Part shown: piece by piece, positions 33,434 through 42,836 of the stretch
How positions within the stretch are numbered: position 1 is the stretch's first letter
Layout: the number at the start of each line of letters is the position of its first letter
Source: Sphingobium sp. 15-1
GTDB taxonomy: Bacteria; Pseudomonadota; Alphaproteobacteria; Sphingomonadales; Sphingomonadaceae
Length of the DNA stretch: 64,000 nucleotides
Assembly (NCBI RefSeq): GCF_013375535.1
Contig: NZ_JABXJG010000003.1
Coordinates: 62,001-126,000, forward strand
Direction: 5' to 3'
The notes under the pieces: generated by a model
The model's database searches: none
What the model was told of the DNA's origin: nothing
The model's input: only the letters and a program-made list of their open reading frames with translations
Program-made: the position numbers and the translations under genes

Positions 33434-34558
33434 CTAGAGAAGGTGGTTCGGCATCGTGAGAACCGCCTTTACGATCTTTCCGTCGTGCTGATCCTGCACC
33501 GCCTGATTGAGCTGGTCGAAGCGGTACAGGCTGATGAGCTTGTCGAAGGGAAACCGGCCCTCGAGATAGTAAGAGATGAGTTCGGGGATGAAGCTGTCCG
33601 GCTGGCTATCTCCCTCGATGATCCCCTTGATCGTGTAGCCGAACATGAGCACTGTTGAAGCGAGGCCAGGCAGGCGCTGCTCGGGGTTCGACGGCACGCC
33701 GAGCAGTCCGAGCGTACCGTGCGGACGCAGGCATCCAAGCGCGCTGTCCATCACAGGCCCTGCGCCGGTGGTATCCAGAGCGAAGTCTGAGCCAGCACCT
33801 GTGAGGCGTCGAACGACCTTGTTCACCTTCTCGACCGTCGGGTCGATGACATGCGTGGCGCCGAGCTCGCGCGCCAGCGCACGACGTTCCGCCTTGGGGT
33901 CAGAGACGATGATGGTTGTGCATCCGGCAATCACGGCACCGAGAACTGCGCTGAGCCCTACCGAGCCTCCCCCCAAGATGACGATCGAGGATCCTTTGGG
34001 GCAGGCCAGTGCCCGCAGCACGGCGCCGGCACCAGTTTGTACGCCGCAACCTAGCGGTCCTAAAAGTTCGAGCGGGACTGACGGATCGATCTTCACCACG
34101 TTGGATTCGTAAGCGAGCGCATAGGTCGCGAAAGACGATTGGCCAAAGAAGTTGCTCGACACGGGCGCGCCATGATTGTGGATCGCCGTCGAGCCATCCG
34201 GACGGCAGCCCGTGTAGTTCAGGGCCAGTGCCTGCTCGCAATAGGTCGGCTCTCCCGTGAGGCAGCGGGTGCAGACACCGCATGAGCGGAATGTCAGAAC
34301 CACATGATCGCCTTGGGCGACTTTCGAGACGTTCGCACCAACCCGAGCGACGATACCGGCCCCTTCATGCCCCAAAATGGCCGGTAGCGGTACAGGAAGG
34401 ATCTGATCCCGCGCGACAAGATCGGTGTGGCAGAGCCCCACAGCAGCGATACGCACCAATATCTCGTCGTCACGTGGTTCCTCCAGTTCGAGTTCGGCGA
34501 ATTCGAAATCGGCTTTCGGGAATTTGGCGACTGCCGCAGTTATCTTCATCGATCGCAT
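33434..34558 (-). CDS. Zinc-dependent alcohol dehydrogenase (aryl-alcohol/benzyl-alcohol type)
   Basis: 374 residues, medium-chain dehydrogenase family. Catalytic zinc ligands are Cys43 (GLCHTD), His64-Glu65 (GHEGAG) and Cys171 (LGPLGCGVQTG); structural zinc ligands are Cys93, 96, 99 and 107. The NAD site is LGGGSVGLSAV at about 195-205, followed by the Asp in VSDPKAERRALA that favours NAD. The insert and C-terminus resemble the benzyl-alcohol/geraniol dehydrogenase group. It oxidises a primary alcohol to an aldehyde, and an aldehyde dehydrogenase is encoded 3.4 kb away. Divergent from a TetR gene with a palindrome between. Confidence 0.88.
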   Translation of the reverse strand: MRSMKITAAVAKFPKADFEFAELELEEPRDDEILVRIAAVGLCHTDLVARDQILPVPLPAILGHEGAGIVARVGANVSKVAQGDHVVLTFRSCGVCTRCLTGEPTYCEQALALNYTGCRPDGSTAIHNHGAPVSSNFFGQSSFATYALAYESNVVKIDPSVPLELLGPLGCGVQTGAGAVLRALACPKGSSIVILGGGSVGLSAVLGAVIAGCTTIIVSDPKAERRALARELGATHVIDPTVEKVNKVVRRLTGAGSDFALDTTGAGPVMDSALGCLRPHGTLGLLGVPSNPEQRLPGLASTVLMFGYTIKGIIEGDSQPDSFIPELISYYLEGRFPFDKLISLYRFDQLNQAVQDQHDGKIVKAVLTMPNHLL

Positions 34559-34641
34559 ACCTTAAAAGTGGCCCTCCTGTTGCTTGCCATGTGGGCCCCT
34601 TCGTCGCCCTAGCCAAAAGGAGGGTGAAATCACTTGCCAGA

Positions 34642-34665
34642 GTTTATCTATACGCATAAATAAAC
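34642..34665. promoter_or_regulatory. 24-bp near-palindrome, probable TetR operator
   Basis: Arms GTTTATCTAT and ATAAATAAAC match with one mismatch around the centre ACGC. It sits 19 bp before the TetR start and 83 bp before the alcohol dehydrogenase start in their divergent spacer. Binding by the adjacent regulator is inferred. Confidence 0.6.
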
Positions 34666-34684
34666 ACATGGAGAGAGGATTCGT

Positions 34685-35332
34685 ATGGCTAGGATAGGCG
34701 TCCGCGTCGATGAGAATGGCCGCGTAGCAGCGCGGGAGCGTTTGCTGGACGCAACCAGCGCATTGCTGAGCGAGCGTGATACGCTGGACATTTCTCTCAG
34801 CGAGATCGCCGTTCGGTCTGGGCTCAATCACGGGCTGGTGAATTATTATTTCCGGGGTAAGGAGGGGCTATTGCTGGCTCTCCTCGAGCGCGACGCTGCC
34901 AAAGCCCTGCACAACCTCGAATATCTTGTTGTCCAGGATGTGGCGCCGCTTAAAAAGCTCGAGCTGCACATCCGTGGTGTCATCAACGTCTACTTCCGTT
35001 ATCCCTATATCAACCGACTGATCAATGTTCTTCAGTCCGGCAATGCCGAAACCGCTCGCGAATTAGCCAGGATTTTCATAGCGCCACTTCAACAGTATCA
35101 GGCACGCATCCTCGACGAATGTCGCCAGGCCGGCGATATAACCTCTGTCGACACCAACCTTTTCTATTATACCGTGATCGGCGCGTGCGAGTTTCTGTTC
35201 CATTCGCGCAGCACCCTGCCATTTCTATCGGGCCCCCCGGAAATTACACCAGCCCTCAAGGACGCCTACGCCGATCATCTGGTGCGCTTCCTTCTCGACG
35301 GGCTGAAGACCAGAAGCGAGCGTCTCGGCTAG
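34685..35332 (+). CDS. TetR/AcrR family transcriptional regulator
   Basis: A 215-residue regulator. The helix-turn-helix is evident: RERLLDATSALLSERDTLDI, then SLSEIAVRSGLNHGLVNYYF and GKEGLLLALLERDA. The C-terminal domain begins KLELHIRGVINVYFRYPYIN and resembles the RutR/TetR_C group. It is divergent from the alcohol dehydrogenase and 23 bp ahead of a MalT-like regulator with which it is probably co-transcribed. Confidence 0.87.
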   Translation: MARIGVRVDENGRVAARERLLDATSALLSERDTLDISLSEIAVRSGLNHGLVNYYFRGKEGLLLALLERDAAKALHNLEYLVVQDVAPLKKLELHIRGVINVYFRYPYINRLINVLQSGNAETARELARIFIAPLQQYQARILDECRQAGDITSVDTNLFYYTVIGACEFLFHSRSTLPFLSGPPEITPALKDAYADHLVRFLLDGLKTRSERLG

Positions 35333-35355
35333 AGAACGCCCAAGGAGTAGGATCA

Positions 35356-37917
35356 ATGCTCAGGACCCACGCACGAAGTGCAGAGACGGTTTCCTCTGCA
35401 GTCCAGTCTCAGGCCGTGCCCGAGGCACGCAATGTGGCGAGCAGGGCTGTCCCCACAAGGGCGTTCGAGCGATTGCGCCAGAGCAAGTCCAGCGTGATCC
35501 TCATCTCCGCGCCGCCAGGCTATGGCAAGACGACCCTTTTGCGGGGCTATTCCGACGCGATTGAATATGCTGGCGGACAAGTCGCGTGGTGCCAACTGGA
35601 TCGCATCGTCAGCGACGGGCAACCCGGCGGAAACGCTGACGTCATCTTCATCGACGATGCCCACGATGCCGATTCGCGCAAATTTGCCCGGCTGATCCGA
35701 ACCATCACCTCCAATGATGCGACACAGTGTTTTGTGATCGCTACGCGGATGCTTCCCGACATGGACTGGATCAGTCTCGTGGCAAGGGGGCGGGTTGAAA
35801 TACTAGATGTGGAACTCCTCGCCCTTGATGAAAATGAAGTCGGTGCGCTCCTTGGTTTCTATGCCGGCCAGATGCCGAGCGCGGGACAGACTCGGAAAGT
35901 ATCGCAATGGATCGAAGGCTGGCCGATCGCCGCGCAATGCTATGGCATGCTGGCAAGGCGACGTGGAGGATGGTCAAAGGTAGATATTCGTGAAGTCTAT
36001 CCCCGCGATGATCTCGGTCAGTATCTCAACGAAAGCATATATTCAGAGCTTGATGACGCAATGCGTCGCTTTCTGTTTGATCTGGCGGATTTGGAGCGTT
36101 TTTCGCCGGCAATGCTGCGAGAGGTGATCAATCCCTCGTCCGAGCTCCTTCTCCAGCGCGCCCGACTTGAAAATGTCATGATCGTTCCTGCCACAGGCGG
36201 CGGCGATTGGCTGCGACTTCACGGGATATTTCAGCAGTTTCTGGACGCGAAAAAGCGACAGGCTGGCGCGACAAAAAGTATTGAGCTTCTGCGCGCTGCC
36301 AGTGATTGGTGCGAGTGGCGGGAGGCCTATTGCGATGCTGTCGACTACGCCCTTGGGGCAGGTGACCTCCAACGTGCGCAAGACCTTATCGTCACAAATG
36401 CGGCCAATATCGCCCATGGTCTAGGCGAATTGCCGCGAATGCTGGCTTGGACCGAACAGCTCGAGCAAGCCGGTCAACCAATCTCCATTCCACTCAGGCT
36501 CTGGAAGACATGGGCACTGGTGCTGGCCCTGCAAGTTGATCCGGCGCTGGCCGAGCTCGACATTCTCGACCGTGAGATGCCCGAAGACGCGCCCAGGCTC
36601 TGGCTGGCGCATCGCGACAGGCTGAGGGTTAGCGTCGCCGCGCGGGGCGATGACATGCTGGCACTGGTCGATCTGGCGGACAACTGGATGACGCGCTGGG
36701 AACAGCTCGATTCGTTTCACACCGCCGCAATCTGTGTCACGCGATCTCTGGGGCATTATCAGTTGGGAGACAGGCATGCGGCCCGACGTGACCTGCTGGT
36801 TGCCCGTCAACGGGCTGGAGAAGGGGGCGGAAAATACGGCCAGCTTTGGGTCGCGAAGGCGGAAGCCTATCTCGAGCTTCAATCTGGTCGTGCGACCCGG
36901 GCTCGAGAAATCATTCTTTCCGCGCTCGAACGCGCCCACGCATCCGACGAGATCGCGGCATCGATGATCGGAACCATCCACCTGCTCGCCGCGAGAATTC
37001 TTGTCGAGACGGGCGAGGTTGCCCTCGCTCGCGAACATCTCTCCGCAGGGCATCTCCATGTCGGCGATAATGGGCTGATCGAAGCGCACATTGCTGCGCT
37101 CGAAGCCGCAACACTGCTTGCCGAGGAATCTGATGGTGTCGATGCGGCGCTGTGTGAGACCCAGCATCGGTTGGTCAGGGGGCTGCGCTACGGCGTAAGC
37201 GCCGACCTGCTGGCGGTGGCCCTTCAACTTAGGCACGGTCGCGCCGCGGATGCATCGGACAATTTCAATGCAGCATTTGTCGGCCTTGCCGAAGGGTGGC
37301 GGCATGTTGCGACGGGGCAGTTGATCCCTCAATATATGGCCCATGATGTCGAACAGACCCATGCCTGGGTGGCGCTCAGCGAGGGAAAGGTCACTGAGGC
37401 ATCGGCAATTGCCACCAGGTTGCTACCGGCTGCCGAGAAGGCAGGGCGTGCGCGCGATCATGTCCAGCTCCTGATGCTTTCGGCGACCTGCTCGGCGGGC
37501 GCTGGAAAAATGGGGGACGCCAAACGCAGCTTCGAACGCGCCATCCGCATGGCCAGCGAGCGAGGATTTCACCGCACGATCTTGGACTTTGGATGGGGCT
37601 TGACCTCGTTGCTCGCGGAGACCGACCTGTCTTCGACTGTGACAGGAGCGAGCGGAGTTCTCATCGAAGCGCTGCGTTCGCGCTATCGTATACAGGCTGA
37701 AGGAAGTAACGAGCAGGCCCCGGTCGACCGGCTGACGGCGCGCGAGCATGAGGTGTTGGTTCTGCTGGATACCGGCCTAACCAGCCAGGCCATCGCTGAC
37801 CATATCGACCTGGGCCTTTCCACGACGAAGTGGCACATTCAGAATATCTACAACAAGCTTGGAGTGCGTAATCGGTCGGGCGCCCTCGCGCGCGCCCGCC
37901 GATTGGCCATGCTGTAG
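35356..37917 (+). CDS. MalT-like LuxR family ATP-dependent regulator (LAL type)
   Basis: 853 residues from the ATG at 35356, which has GGAGTAGGA upstream; earlier in-frame codons overlap the TetR gene. N-terminal NTPase domain: Walker A APPGYGKTT at 52-60 and Walker B VIFIDDAHDAD near 96-106. The middle is helical with TPR-like repeats. The last 65 residues are a LuxR-type helix-turn-helix: LTAREHEVLVLLDTGLTSQ, AIADHIDLGLSTTKWHI, YNKLGVRNRSGALARAR. Such regulators activate catabolic operons in response to a ligand (maltotriose for MalT; alkylphenols or alcohols for others). It lies between the alcohol dehydrogenase and aldehyde dehydrogenase gene sets, converging on the latter with a 3-bp gap. 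Confidence 0.88.
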   Translation: MLRTHARSAETVSSAVQSQAVPEARNVASRAVPTRAFERLRQSKSSVILISAPPGYGKTTLLRGYSDAIEYAGGQVAWCQLDRIVSDGQPGGNADVIFIDDAHDADSRKFARLIRTITSNDATQCFVIATRMLPDMDWISLVARGRVEILDVELLALDENEVGALLGFYAGQMPSAGQTRKVSQWIEGWPIAAQCYGMLARRRGGWSKVDIREVYPRDDLGQYLNESIYSELDDAMRRFLFDLADLERFSPAMLREVINPSSELLLQRARLENVMIVPATGGGDWLRLHGIFQQFLDAKKRQAGATKSIELLRAASDWCEWREAYCDAVDYALGAGDLQRAQDLIVTNAANIAHGLGELPRMLAWTEQLEQAGQPISIPLRLWKTWALVLALQVDPALAELDILDREMPEDAPRLWLAHRDRLRVSVAARGDDMLALVDLADNWMTRWEQLDSFHTAAICVTRSLGHYQLGDRHAARRDLLVARQRAGEGGGKYGQLWVAKAEAYLELQSGRATRAREIILSALERAHASDEIAASMIGTIHLLAARILVETGEVALAREHLSAGHLHVGDNGLIEAHIAALEAATLLAEESDGVDAALCETQHRLVRGLRYGVSADLLAVALQLRHGRAADASDNFNAAFVGLAEGWRHVATGQLIPQYMAHDVEQTHAWVALSEGKVTEASAIATRLLPAAEKAGRARDHVQLLMLSATCSAGAGKMGDAKRSFERAIRMASERGFHRTILDFGWGLTSLLAETDLSSTVTGASGVLIEALRSRYRIQAEGSNEQAPVDRLTAREHEVLVLLDTGLTSQAIADHIDLGLSTTKWHIQNIYNKLGVRNRSGALARARRLAML

Positions 37918-37920
37918 GGA

Positions 37921-39342
37921 TCAGGCAGCCTTGGCAGCCTTTACGGTGATCGTTTGGGGCATGGTATATTCGAGCAGGCCGCCCAAGCTATTCTCGACAC
38001 CGAGGCCTGACTGCTTGTGACCGGCAAATGCCTGGAATGGCGAAAGATGTTGAACTTCATTGACCCAGACGGTTCCGGTCTCTAGCCGCGCGGCGATTGC
38101 CAGCGCTGCGTCGGTGTCCGACGACCAGACTGAACCTGCCAGCCCAAATTCAGAGGCATTGGCGCGAGAAATCACATCCTCGAGTTCGCTGAACTTTATG
38201 AGGGGCAAGATGGGGCCGAAAGCCTCTTCCTGAACAACGCGCGAATCTTCAGGCGGGTTGTCGATGATGGTCACGGGAATGAAATAGCCTGAGCCATCCT
38301 GCGGGACGTTACCGCCAGTGAGAAAGCGAAGCCCCTTGTCCTTGCAATCGTCGATGATCTCCACGACCCGGTCGAACTGTTGCTTATTCTGCACAGGGCC
38401 AAGTTCGGTGCCTTGTTCGGAACCGTCACCCATTTTCACCGATTGCGCATAGTCTGTCAGGGCCGCGGCAAGCCGATCATAAATCGCTTCATGGACGTAC
38501 ATCCGCTTGGTTGCGATGCAGATCTGGGCCGAGTTCCGGAAAGCAGCCCAGAACAGGTCCTTGGCAACAGCATCGACATCGACATCGGGCATGATGATCG
38601 CCGCATCATTGCCCCCAAGCTCGAGCGTCACGCGCTTGAGGTCGGCGGCAGCCGACGCCATCACGCGCTTGCCCGTGGCGGTCGAGCCGGTAAAGCTGAC
38701 CTTGTCGATTCCCGGGTGAGCCGTCACTTTCGGGCCGAGCGCGTCACCTCCGGTGATGATGTTGAGTACGCCATCGGGGATGACGCCGCGCAGCAGTTCG
38801 CCGATCCGTAGCATCGTCAGCGGTGTGAAGGGAGACGGCTTCAGGATCATGGTGTTGCCCGCTCGCAACGCCGGGGCGATCTTCCAGAAGGACAGCAGGA
38901 CCGGGAAGTTCCAGGGCGAGATACCGGCGACGACGCCTATAGGAACGTGCCGTGTCTCGGACCGCCGCTCGACGCTATCCTCGTTCACTTCGACGGGTAT
39001 CTCCATCCCCGCCAGCGACGATAGCCAATAAGCTGCGCCCATTATCTCGAAACGGGCTTCGTCATGAGGCTTGCCCTGTTCGCTCGTCAGCAGGCGCATG
39101 AGTTCGTCTGCATTCGCGGCCAGCACAGCGGCGGCGGCCTTGAGGACACGACCACGGTCCATATCCGACGTGGCCCGCCAGGCCGGAAAGGCTGCACGTG
39201 CGCTTGCGACGGCCTGTTCGAGTTGCTCGGTCGAGCAATCGGGAGCGGTTGCGAGCGGCTTCCCGGTTGCCGGATTTATGACAGTGATCACGTCGGTACT
39301 CTCGACTGCCTTGCCGGCGATTGTCATCGTAAAATTTTTCAT
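37921..39342 (-). CDS. NAD-dependent aldehyde dehydrogenase
   Basis: 473 residues, normal ALDH length. Seen: Asn145 in ISPWNFPVLL, cofactor site FTGSTATGKRV at 217-227, general base Glu241 in LELGGNDAAI, and the nucleophile Cys275 in NSAQICIATKR. It oxidises an aldehyde to the acid, or possibly to a CoA ester if of the acylating type, though the sequence around Cys275 favours the simple hydrolytic class. Last gene of the minus-strand operon that starts with the TonB receptor; 12 bp after the crotonase gene. Confidence 0.9.
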   Translation of the reverse strand: MKNFTMTIAGKAVESTDVITVINPATGKPLATAPDCSTEQLEQAVASARAAFPAWRATSDMDRGRVLKAAAAVLAANADELMRLLTSEQGKPHDEARFEIMGAAYWLSSLAGMEIPVEVNEDSVERRSETRHVPIGVVAGISPWNFPVLLSFWKIAPALRAGNTMILKPSPFTPLTMLRIGELLRGVIPDGVLNIITGGDALGPKVTAHPGIDKVSFTGSTATGKRVMASAAADLKRVTLELGGNDAAIIMPDVDVDAVAKDLFWAAFRNSAQICIATKRMYVHEAIYDRLAAALTDYAQSVKMGDGSEQGTELGPVQNKQQFDRVVEIIDDCKDKGLRFLTGGNVPQDGSGYFIPVTIIDNPPEDSRVVQEEAFGPILPLIKFSELEDVISRANASEFGLAGSVWSSDTDAALAIAARLETGTVWVNEVQHLSPFQAFAGHKQSGLGVENSLGGLLEYTMPQTITVKAAKAA

Positions 39343-39354
39343 TGTCAGTTTCCC

Positions 39355-40128
39355 TTAGCGACCTGTCCAACGCGGTGCGCGTTTCTCGATGAAAGCGCGC
39401 GGACCTTCCTTATAATCGTCGGTGAGCGCGAGCCTCTTGCCCATGGCAGCGGCTGCGGCTTCAAGATCTTCTTCGGGCCGATTATACGCGTCACGCGCTA
39501 TTACCAAGCTTTCTCTGACGGCTATCGGCGCATTCGCCGCGATGAGTTCGGCCAGCGCGAGAGCCTCTGCGGCAACATCGGTTTTCGCGACGACCCTGTT
39601 CACCAGACCGAAGGCGTGTGCGCGAGCGGCGGAGATCGGCTCGCCCGTTGCGATAAGTTCAAGGGCGATTGCACGGGGCAGTGCCCTGGGGAGCCGGAAG
39701 AGGCCGCTCGCTAACGCGGCCAGGCCTCGCTTGACCTCCGGTAGCCCAAGCTTCGCGTCATCTGAGACGACCGACATGTCGCAAGAAAGAACAATCTCCG
39801 TACCACCGGCCAGGGCGACGCCGTTTACTGCCGCGATCCAGGGCTTCTGGCGCGGCGCTCGGACGAACCCCGCAAACCCGCCGTTACGGGTAACGAGGTC
39901 GCCAATTCTGCCTGCTGAAATCTCTTTCAAGTCCGCGCCGGCGCAGAATGCACGATCTCCGGCGCCAGTGAGGATGACACAGCGAATCTCGTCGTCGGCC
40001 TCGGTTTCGATGACCGCCTGTTCCAGCGCGCGCGCTACCGCTCCATTGATCGCGTTCCGCGCATCAGGGCGGTTGATGGTGACCCGCGCGACGTGAGGGA
40101 CGGGGCGGTCAACGAGGATTTCGGTCAT
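39355..40128 (-). CDS. Enoyl-CoA hydratase/isomerase (crotonase) family protein
   Basis: About 257 residues. The ATG at 40128 is chosen because it overlaps the stop of the preceding gene (TAATG). Seen: the oxyanion-hole segments RAFCAGADLKEIS and AAVNGVALAGGTEIVLSCDM, and both catalytic glutamates (GGTE and LPEVKRGLAALASG). It hydrates a 2-enoyl-CoA or performs a related crotonase reaction. Operon context with a CoA-transferase, a thiolase-like protein and an aldehyde dehydrogenase points to breakdown of an acyl-CoA intermediate. Confidence 0.88.
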   Translation of the reverse strand: MTEILVDRPVPHVARVTINRPDARNAINGAVARALEQAVIETEADDEIRCVILTGAGDRAFCAGADLKEISAGRIGDLVTRNGGFAGFVRAPRQKPWIAAVNGVALAGGTEIVLSCDMSVVSDDAKLGLPEVKRGLAALASGLFRLPRALPRAIALELIATGEPISAARAHAFGLVNRVVAKTDVAAEALALAELIAANAPIAVRESLVIARDAYNRPEEDLEAAAAAMGKRLALTDDYKEGPRAFIEKRAPRWTGR

Positions 40129-41606
40129 TAAAGTCTCCATTCCAGCAGGCCGTCATCCCCGGTCGTCACGGTTCCGTTCTCGCCGATCGGCGAACGCGAC
40201 ATGTCGGTCAGACGCGCAATTGTATGTGTATCGGCAGGAGGGACGCGCGCCATGGTGCGCCGACCGTCGAGCGTCCGCAGAATCACGATCCCGCGATCGA
40301 TAGCGTTGTCACGACCGTACAGGACGGTGAAACTCTCAATGGCCGCGCGTCCCTCGTAGCAGTCTATTACAAGTGGCACAGCGCCCCGTATCGCATCGGC
40401 TTTGTTGTCGACGCGGTAGTCCATGGCCGGACGCATCTGCGGCCTATAACTCGAGAGCACGACGGCGTGATGCTTGGTCACGAAATCACCCTGGCCGTAA
40501 AGCAGGCCGTTGCCCGCTTGCGCCCTGAGCTGGCGTGTCATCGCACATGTCGCGTGCAGCATATAATCGTTGAACGGTCCGCCGAAGAAAGTGAGCCCGC
40601 CCGTAACGGTTGGTACGACATCTTCGCCCAGACCAAGCGTGCGCCGCGCCATCTTGGGCACGCAGGGGAAGCAGCTGTAAAGTTCGAGATGGTCGAACGG
40701 AGCCTCATTCAGGGCGCCGACCGCTTCGAGTACCGCCTGCTGAGAGGGGGACGTGTGATAACAGTCCCGATCAAGATAATCCTCGGGCTCCTTCGATGCG
40801 GCGCCGCCAATGAGATAGATCATGCGGGCTGGATCGACGCCCAGGTCACGTGCCGTTTCTTCCGCCATGATGATAGCGGCCGCGCCCTGATTCACCGTTG
40901 GATTGGCCACCATAAGCTTGGGATAGGGCCACGCGACCAGCGGGTTTTGCGGTGTGACCGTCGCAATTTCCGAGGGCGCAACGGCGCGTTGCAGCCAGGC
41001 GGTAGGGTTGATCGAGGCGACGGCGGCGTAGCGCGACCACAGGTCCGCCGATTCGGCCTGCGCTTCGGCCGGGGTCATGCCCCATGCCTGCAGCGTGGCA
41101 TTCTCGAACAAGGGATAGATGTAGGTCGGTTGCGCGATGCCATGGGCGCGGCCCATCGGGGAAATCATTTCCTCGACCCGCCACGGTTGCTCCATGACCT
41201 TCGCTTTGGCGACCCATGGTAGATCAACGCCCGCCTTGCGCGCCTTCTGTATGGTACTGCGCGCCTCTCCACCGCAGATAAGCGCGATCCTGGACTGCCC
41301 GTCGATGATACGCAGGGCAGCGTCGTGCAACACCCTCAGTGGACTTTCGCCGCCGCCAGCATGATAGGTGGCGCGCGCGGGCGCAAGCCCCAGCCGCTCG
41401 CATAATTTGCGTGCGGTATCCTCGTAACGCCATGAGATCTGATGTATCACCTCGACAGCGTCGATCCTGTCCAACAGGGCGACGCCGCTATCGACCTCTG
41501 CATTCCTCGCAGCGGCTGCCATAAGATCCAGGGGATCGAGGCCCAGGAAAGGCTCCGGCGGCCGATCCTTGATTTCGCCAACACCGACAATGACCACATT
41601 GGTCAT
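40128..41606 (-). CDS. Thiolase-like (acetyl-CoA acetyltransferase superfamily) protein without nucleophile Cys
   Basis: 492 residues, longer than degradative thiolases (about 390), with an extra C-terminal domain of the thiolase-like/OB type (residues about 410-492). The N-terminal thiolase fold is seen in NVVIVGVGEIKDRPPE, but where thiolases carry the Cys nucleophile this protein reads YHAGGGESPLRVLHDAALRI, with no Cys. Later parts (NEAPFDHLELYSCFPCVP and GGLTFFGGPFNDYML) follow the SCP-x-like group. It may act as a thiolase variant, a retro-aldol-type lyase or a scaffolding subunit; activity is uncertain. It overlaps the CoA-transferase gene by 4 bp. Confidence 0.78.
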   Translation of the reverse strand: MTNVVIVGVGEIKDRPPEPFLGLDPLDLMAAAARNAEVDSGVALLDRIDAVEVIHQISWRYEDTARKLCERLGLAPARATYHAGGGESPLRVLHDAALRIIDGQSRIALICGGEARSTIQKARKAGVDLPWVAKAKVMEQPWRVEEMISPMGRAHGIAQPTYIYPLFENATLQAWGMTPAEAQAESADLWSRYAAVASINPTAWLQRAVAPSEIATVTPQNPLVAWPYPKLMVANPTVNQGAAAIIMAEETARDLGVDPARMIYLIGGAASKEPEDYLDRDCYHTSPSQQAVLEAVGALNEAPFDHLELYSCFPCVPKMARRTLGLGEDVVPTVTGGLTFFGGPFNDYMLHATCAMTRQLRAQAGNGLLYGQGDFVTKHHAVVLSSYRPQMRPAMDYRVDNKADAIRGAVPLVIDCYEGRAAIESFTVLYGRDNAIDRGIVILRTLDGRRTMARVPPADTHTIARLTDMSRSPIGENGTVTTGDDGLLEWRL

Positions 41607-42820
41607 GCGGCGGCATCCGGTGCTCTACCCAGTCCGACGTCTGCGAGGATTTCCTGGGTGTGCTCGCCAAGACGGGGCGGATCACGGCGGACAGAAGCCG
41701 GCGTTGCACTGAATCGAACCGGATGCCGCAACGAGATATACGTACCTTCGGATGGGTGCTCGCGCTTCTCGAAAAAGCCGATGGCGTTCAGATGCTCGTC
41801 GTTGAGAACTTCGTCCAGACGGTTGACCTTCATGCAGGGCACGTTGCGTTGGGTCAGGGCATTGACCCACTCGCGCGTTGTCTTCGTCTTGGCGACTTCC
41901 TCGATCATCGCATAGATTTCGCTGATATTCTCGGTCCGGAGCGCATAGGTCGCGTAGCGGGGATTCTTCGTGAACGTACCCGGCGGCAGCCCGCCGATCT
42001 CGAAGAAATCGTCCCACTGCGAATCTGAGTAGGGGAGGATCGCGAGGTAGCCGTCCTTGGTCGGATAGGGCTTGCGGTTGGGATTGAACACGCGACTGTA
42101 ACCAAAACTGCCAGTCGGGGGCTCAAAAGTATGGCCGTAAAGATTCTCCGTCATGTTGAAATAGCTGAAGCATTCGAACATCGGCACTTCGACAAACTGA
42201 CCCTGGCCGCTACGCTGCCGATGGAACAGCGCTGCCATCGTCGCATAAGCGCCGAACAGGCCAGATGACTTGTCGGCAATCAGCGATGGCTGGTATCGCG
42301 GAGCCGGGTTTCCATCGACCCGGCTCATCAGGTCCGTGCCGCCCGCAGCAGCCTGGATCAGGTCGTCATAAGCCTGCTTCTTGGCATAGGGACCCTCCGA
42401 GCCGTATCCCGAGCAATGGACATAGACGATATCGTTCTTCAGCGCTTTTACCGCCTCATAACCAAAGCCGAGCTTTTCGAGCCCCCCCATTCGGACATTG
42501 GTGATGAAGATATCGGCGCCCGCGATCAGCCGCCGCAGTGCCTCGCGGGCGTCTTCCTGCTTGAGATCCAGCAGCACGGACCGCTTGTTGCGGTTGTAGT
42601 GCATGAAGATCGGCCCCATCGCCTGGGTCCTGGCGGACTTGCCCGTATAACGGAAGATATCGCCCCCATTGTCGGCGCGGGTTCCCGGCGCCTCGACCTT
42701 GATGACATCGGCGCCCAGGTCGCCGAGGATCTGCGAGGTATAGGCACCGAAAAGGACGCTGGTCATGTCGACGACTTTTATGCCGTCGAGTGCACCGGGC
42801 GAAGCAATGGGGACGTTCAC
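41603..42820 (-). CDS. CaiB/BaiF family (class III) CoA-transferase
   Basis: 405 residues, the usual family length. Seen: N-terminal GIKVVDMTSVLFGAYTSQILGD, the DLGADVIKVEAPGTRADNGG segment, NRNKRSVLLDLKQEDAR, and the catalytic Asp in LIADKSSGLFGAYATMAALF followed by RQRSGQGQFVEVPMFE. These enzymes move CoA between carboxylic acids through a mixed anhydride on the Asp. It would activate the acid substrate of the operon. It follows the TonB receptor by 16 bp and overlaps the thiolase-like gene. Confidence 0.88.
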   Translation of the reverse strand: MNVPIASPGALDGIKVVDMTSVLFGAYTSQILGDLGADVIKVEAPGTRADNGGDIFRYTGKSARTQAMGPIFMHYNRNKRSVLLDLKQEDAREALRRLIAGADIFITNVRMGGLEKLGFGYEAVKALKNDIVYVHCSGYGSEGPYAKKQAYDDLIQAAAGGTDLMSRVDGNPAPRYQPSLIADKSSGLFGAYATMAALFHRQRSGQGQFVEVPMFECFSYFNMTENLYGHTFEPPTGSFGYSRVFNPNRKPYPTKDGYLAILPYSDSQWDDFFEIGGLPPGTFTKNPRYATYALRTENISEIYAMIEEVAKTKTTREWVNALTQRNVPCMKVNRLDEVLNDEHLNAIGFFEKREHPSEGTYISLRHPVRFSATPASVRRDPPRLGEHTQEILADVGLGRAPDAAA

Positions 42821-42836
42821 GTTGACCTCTATTCGG

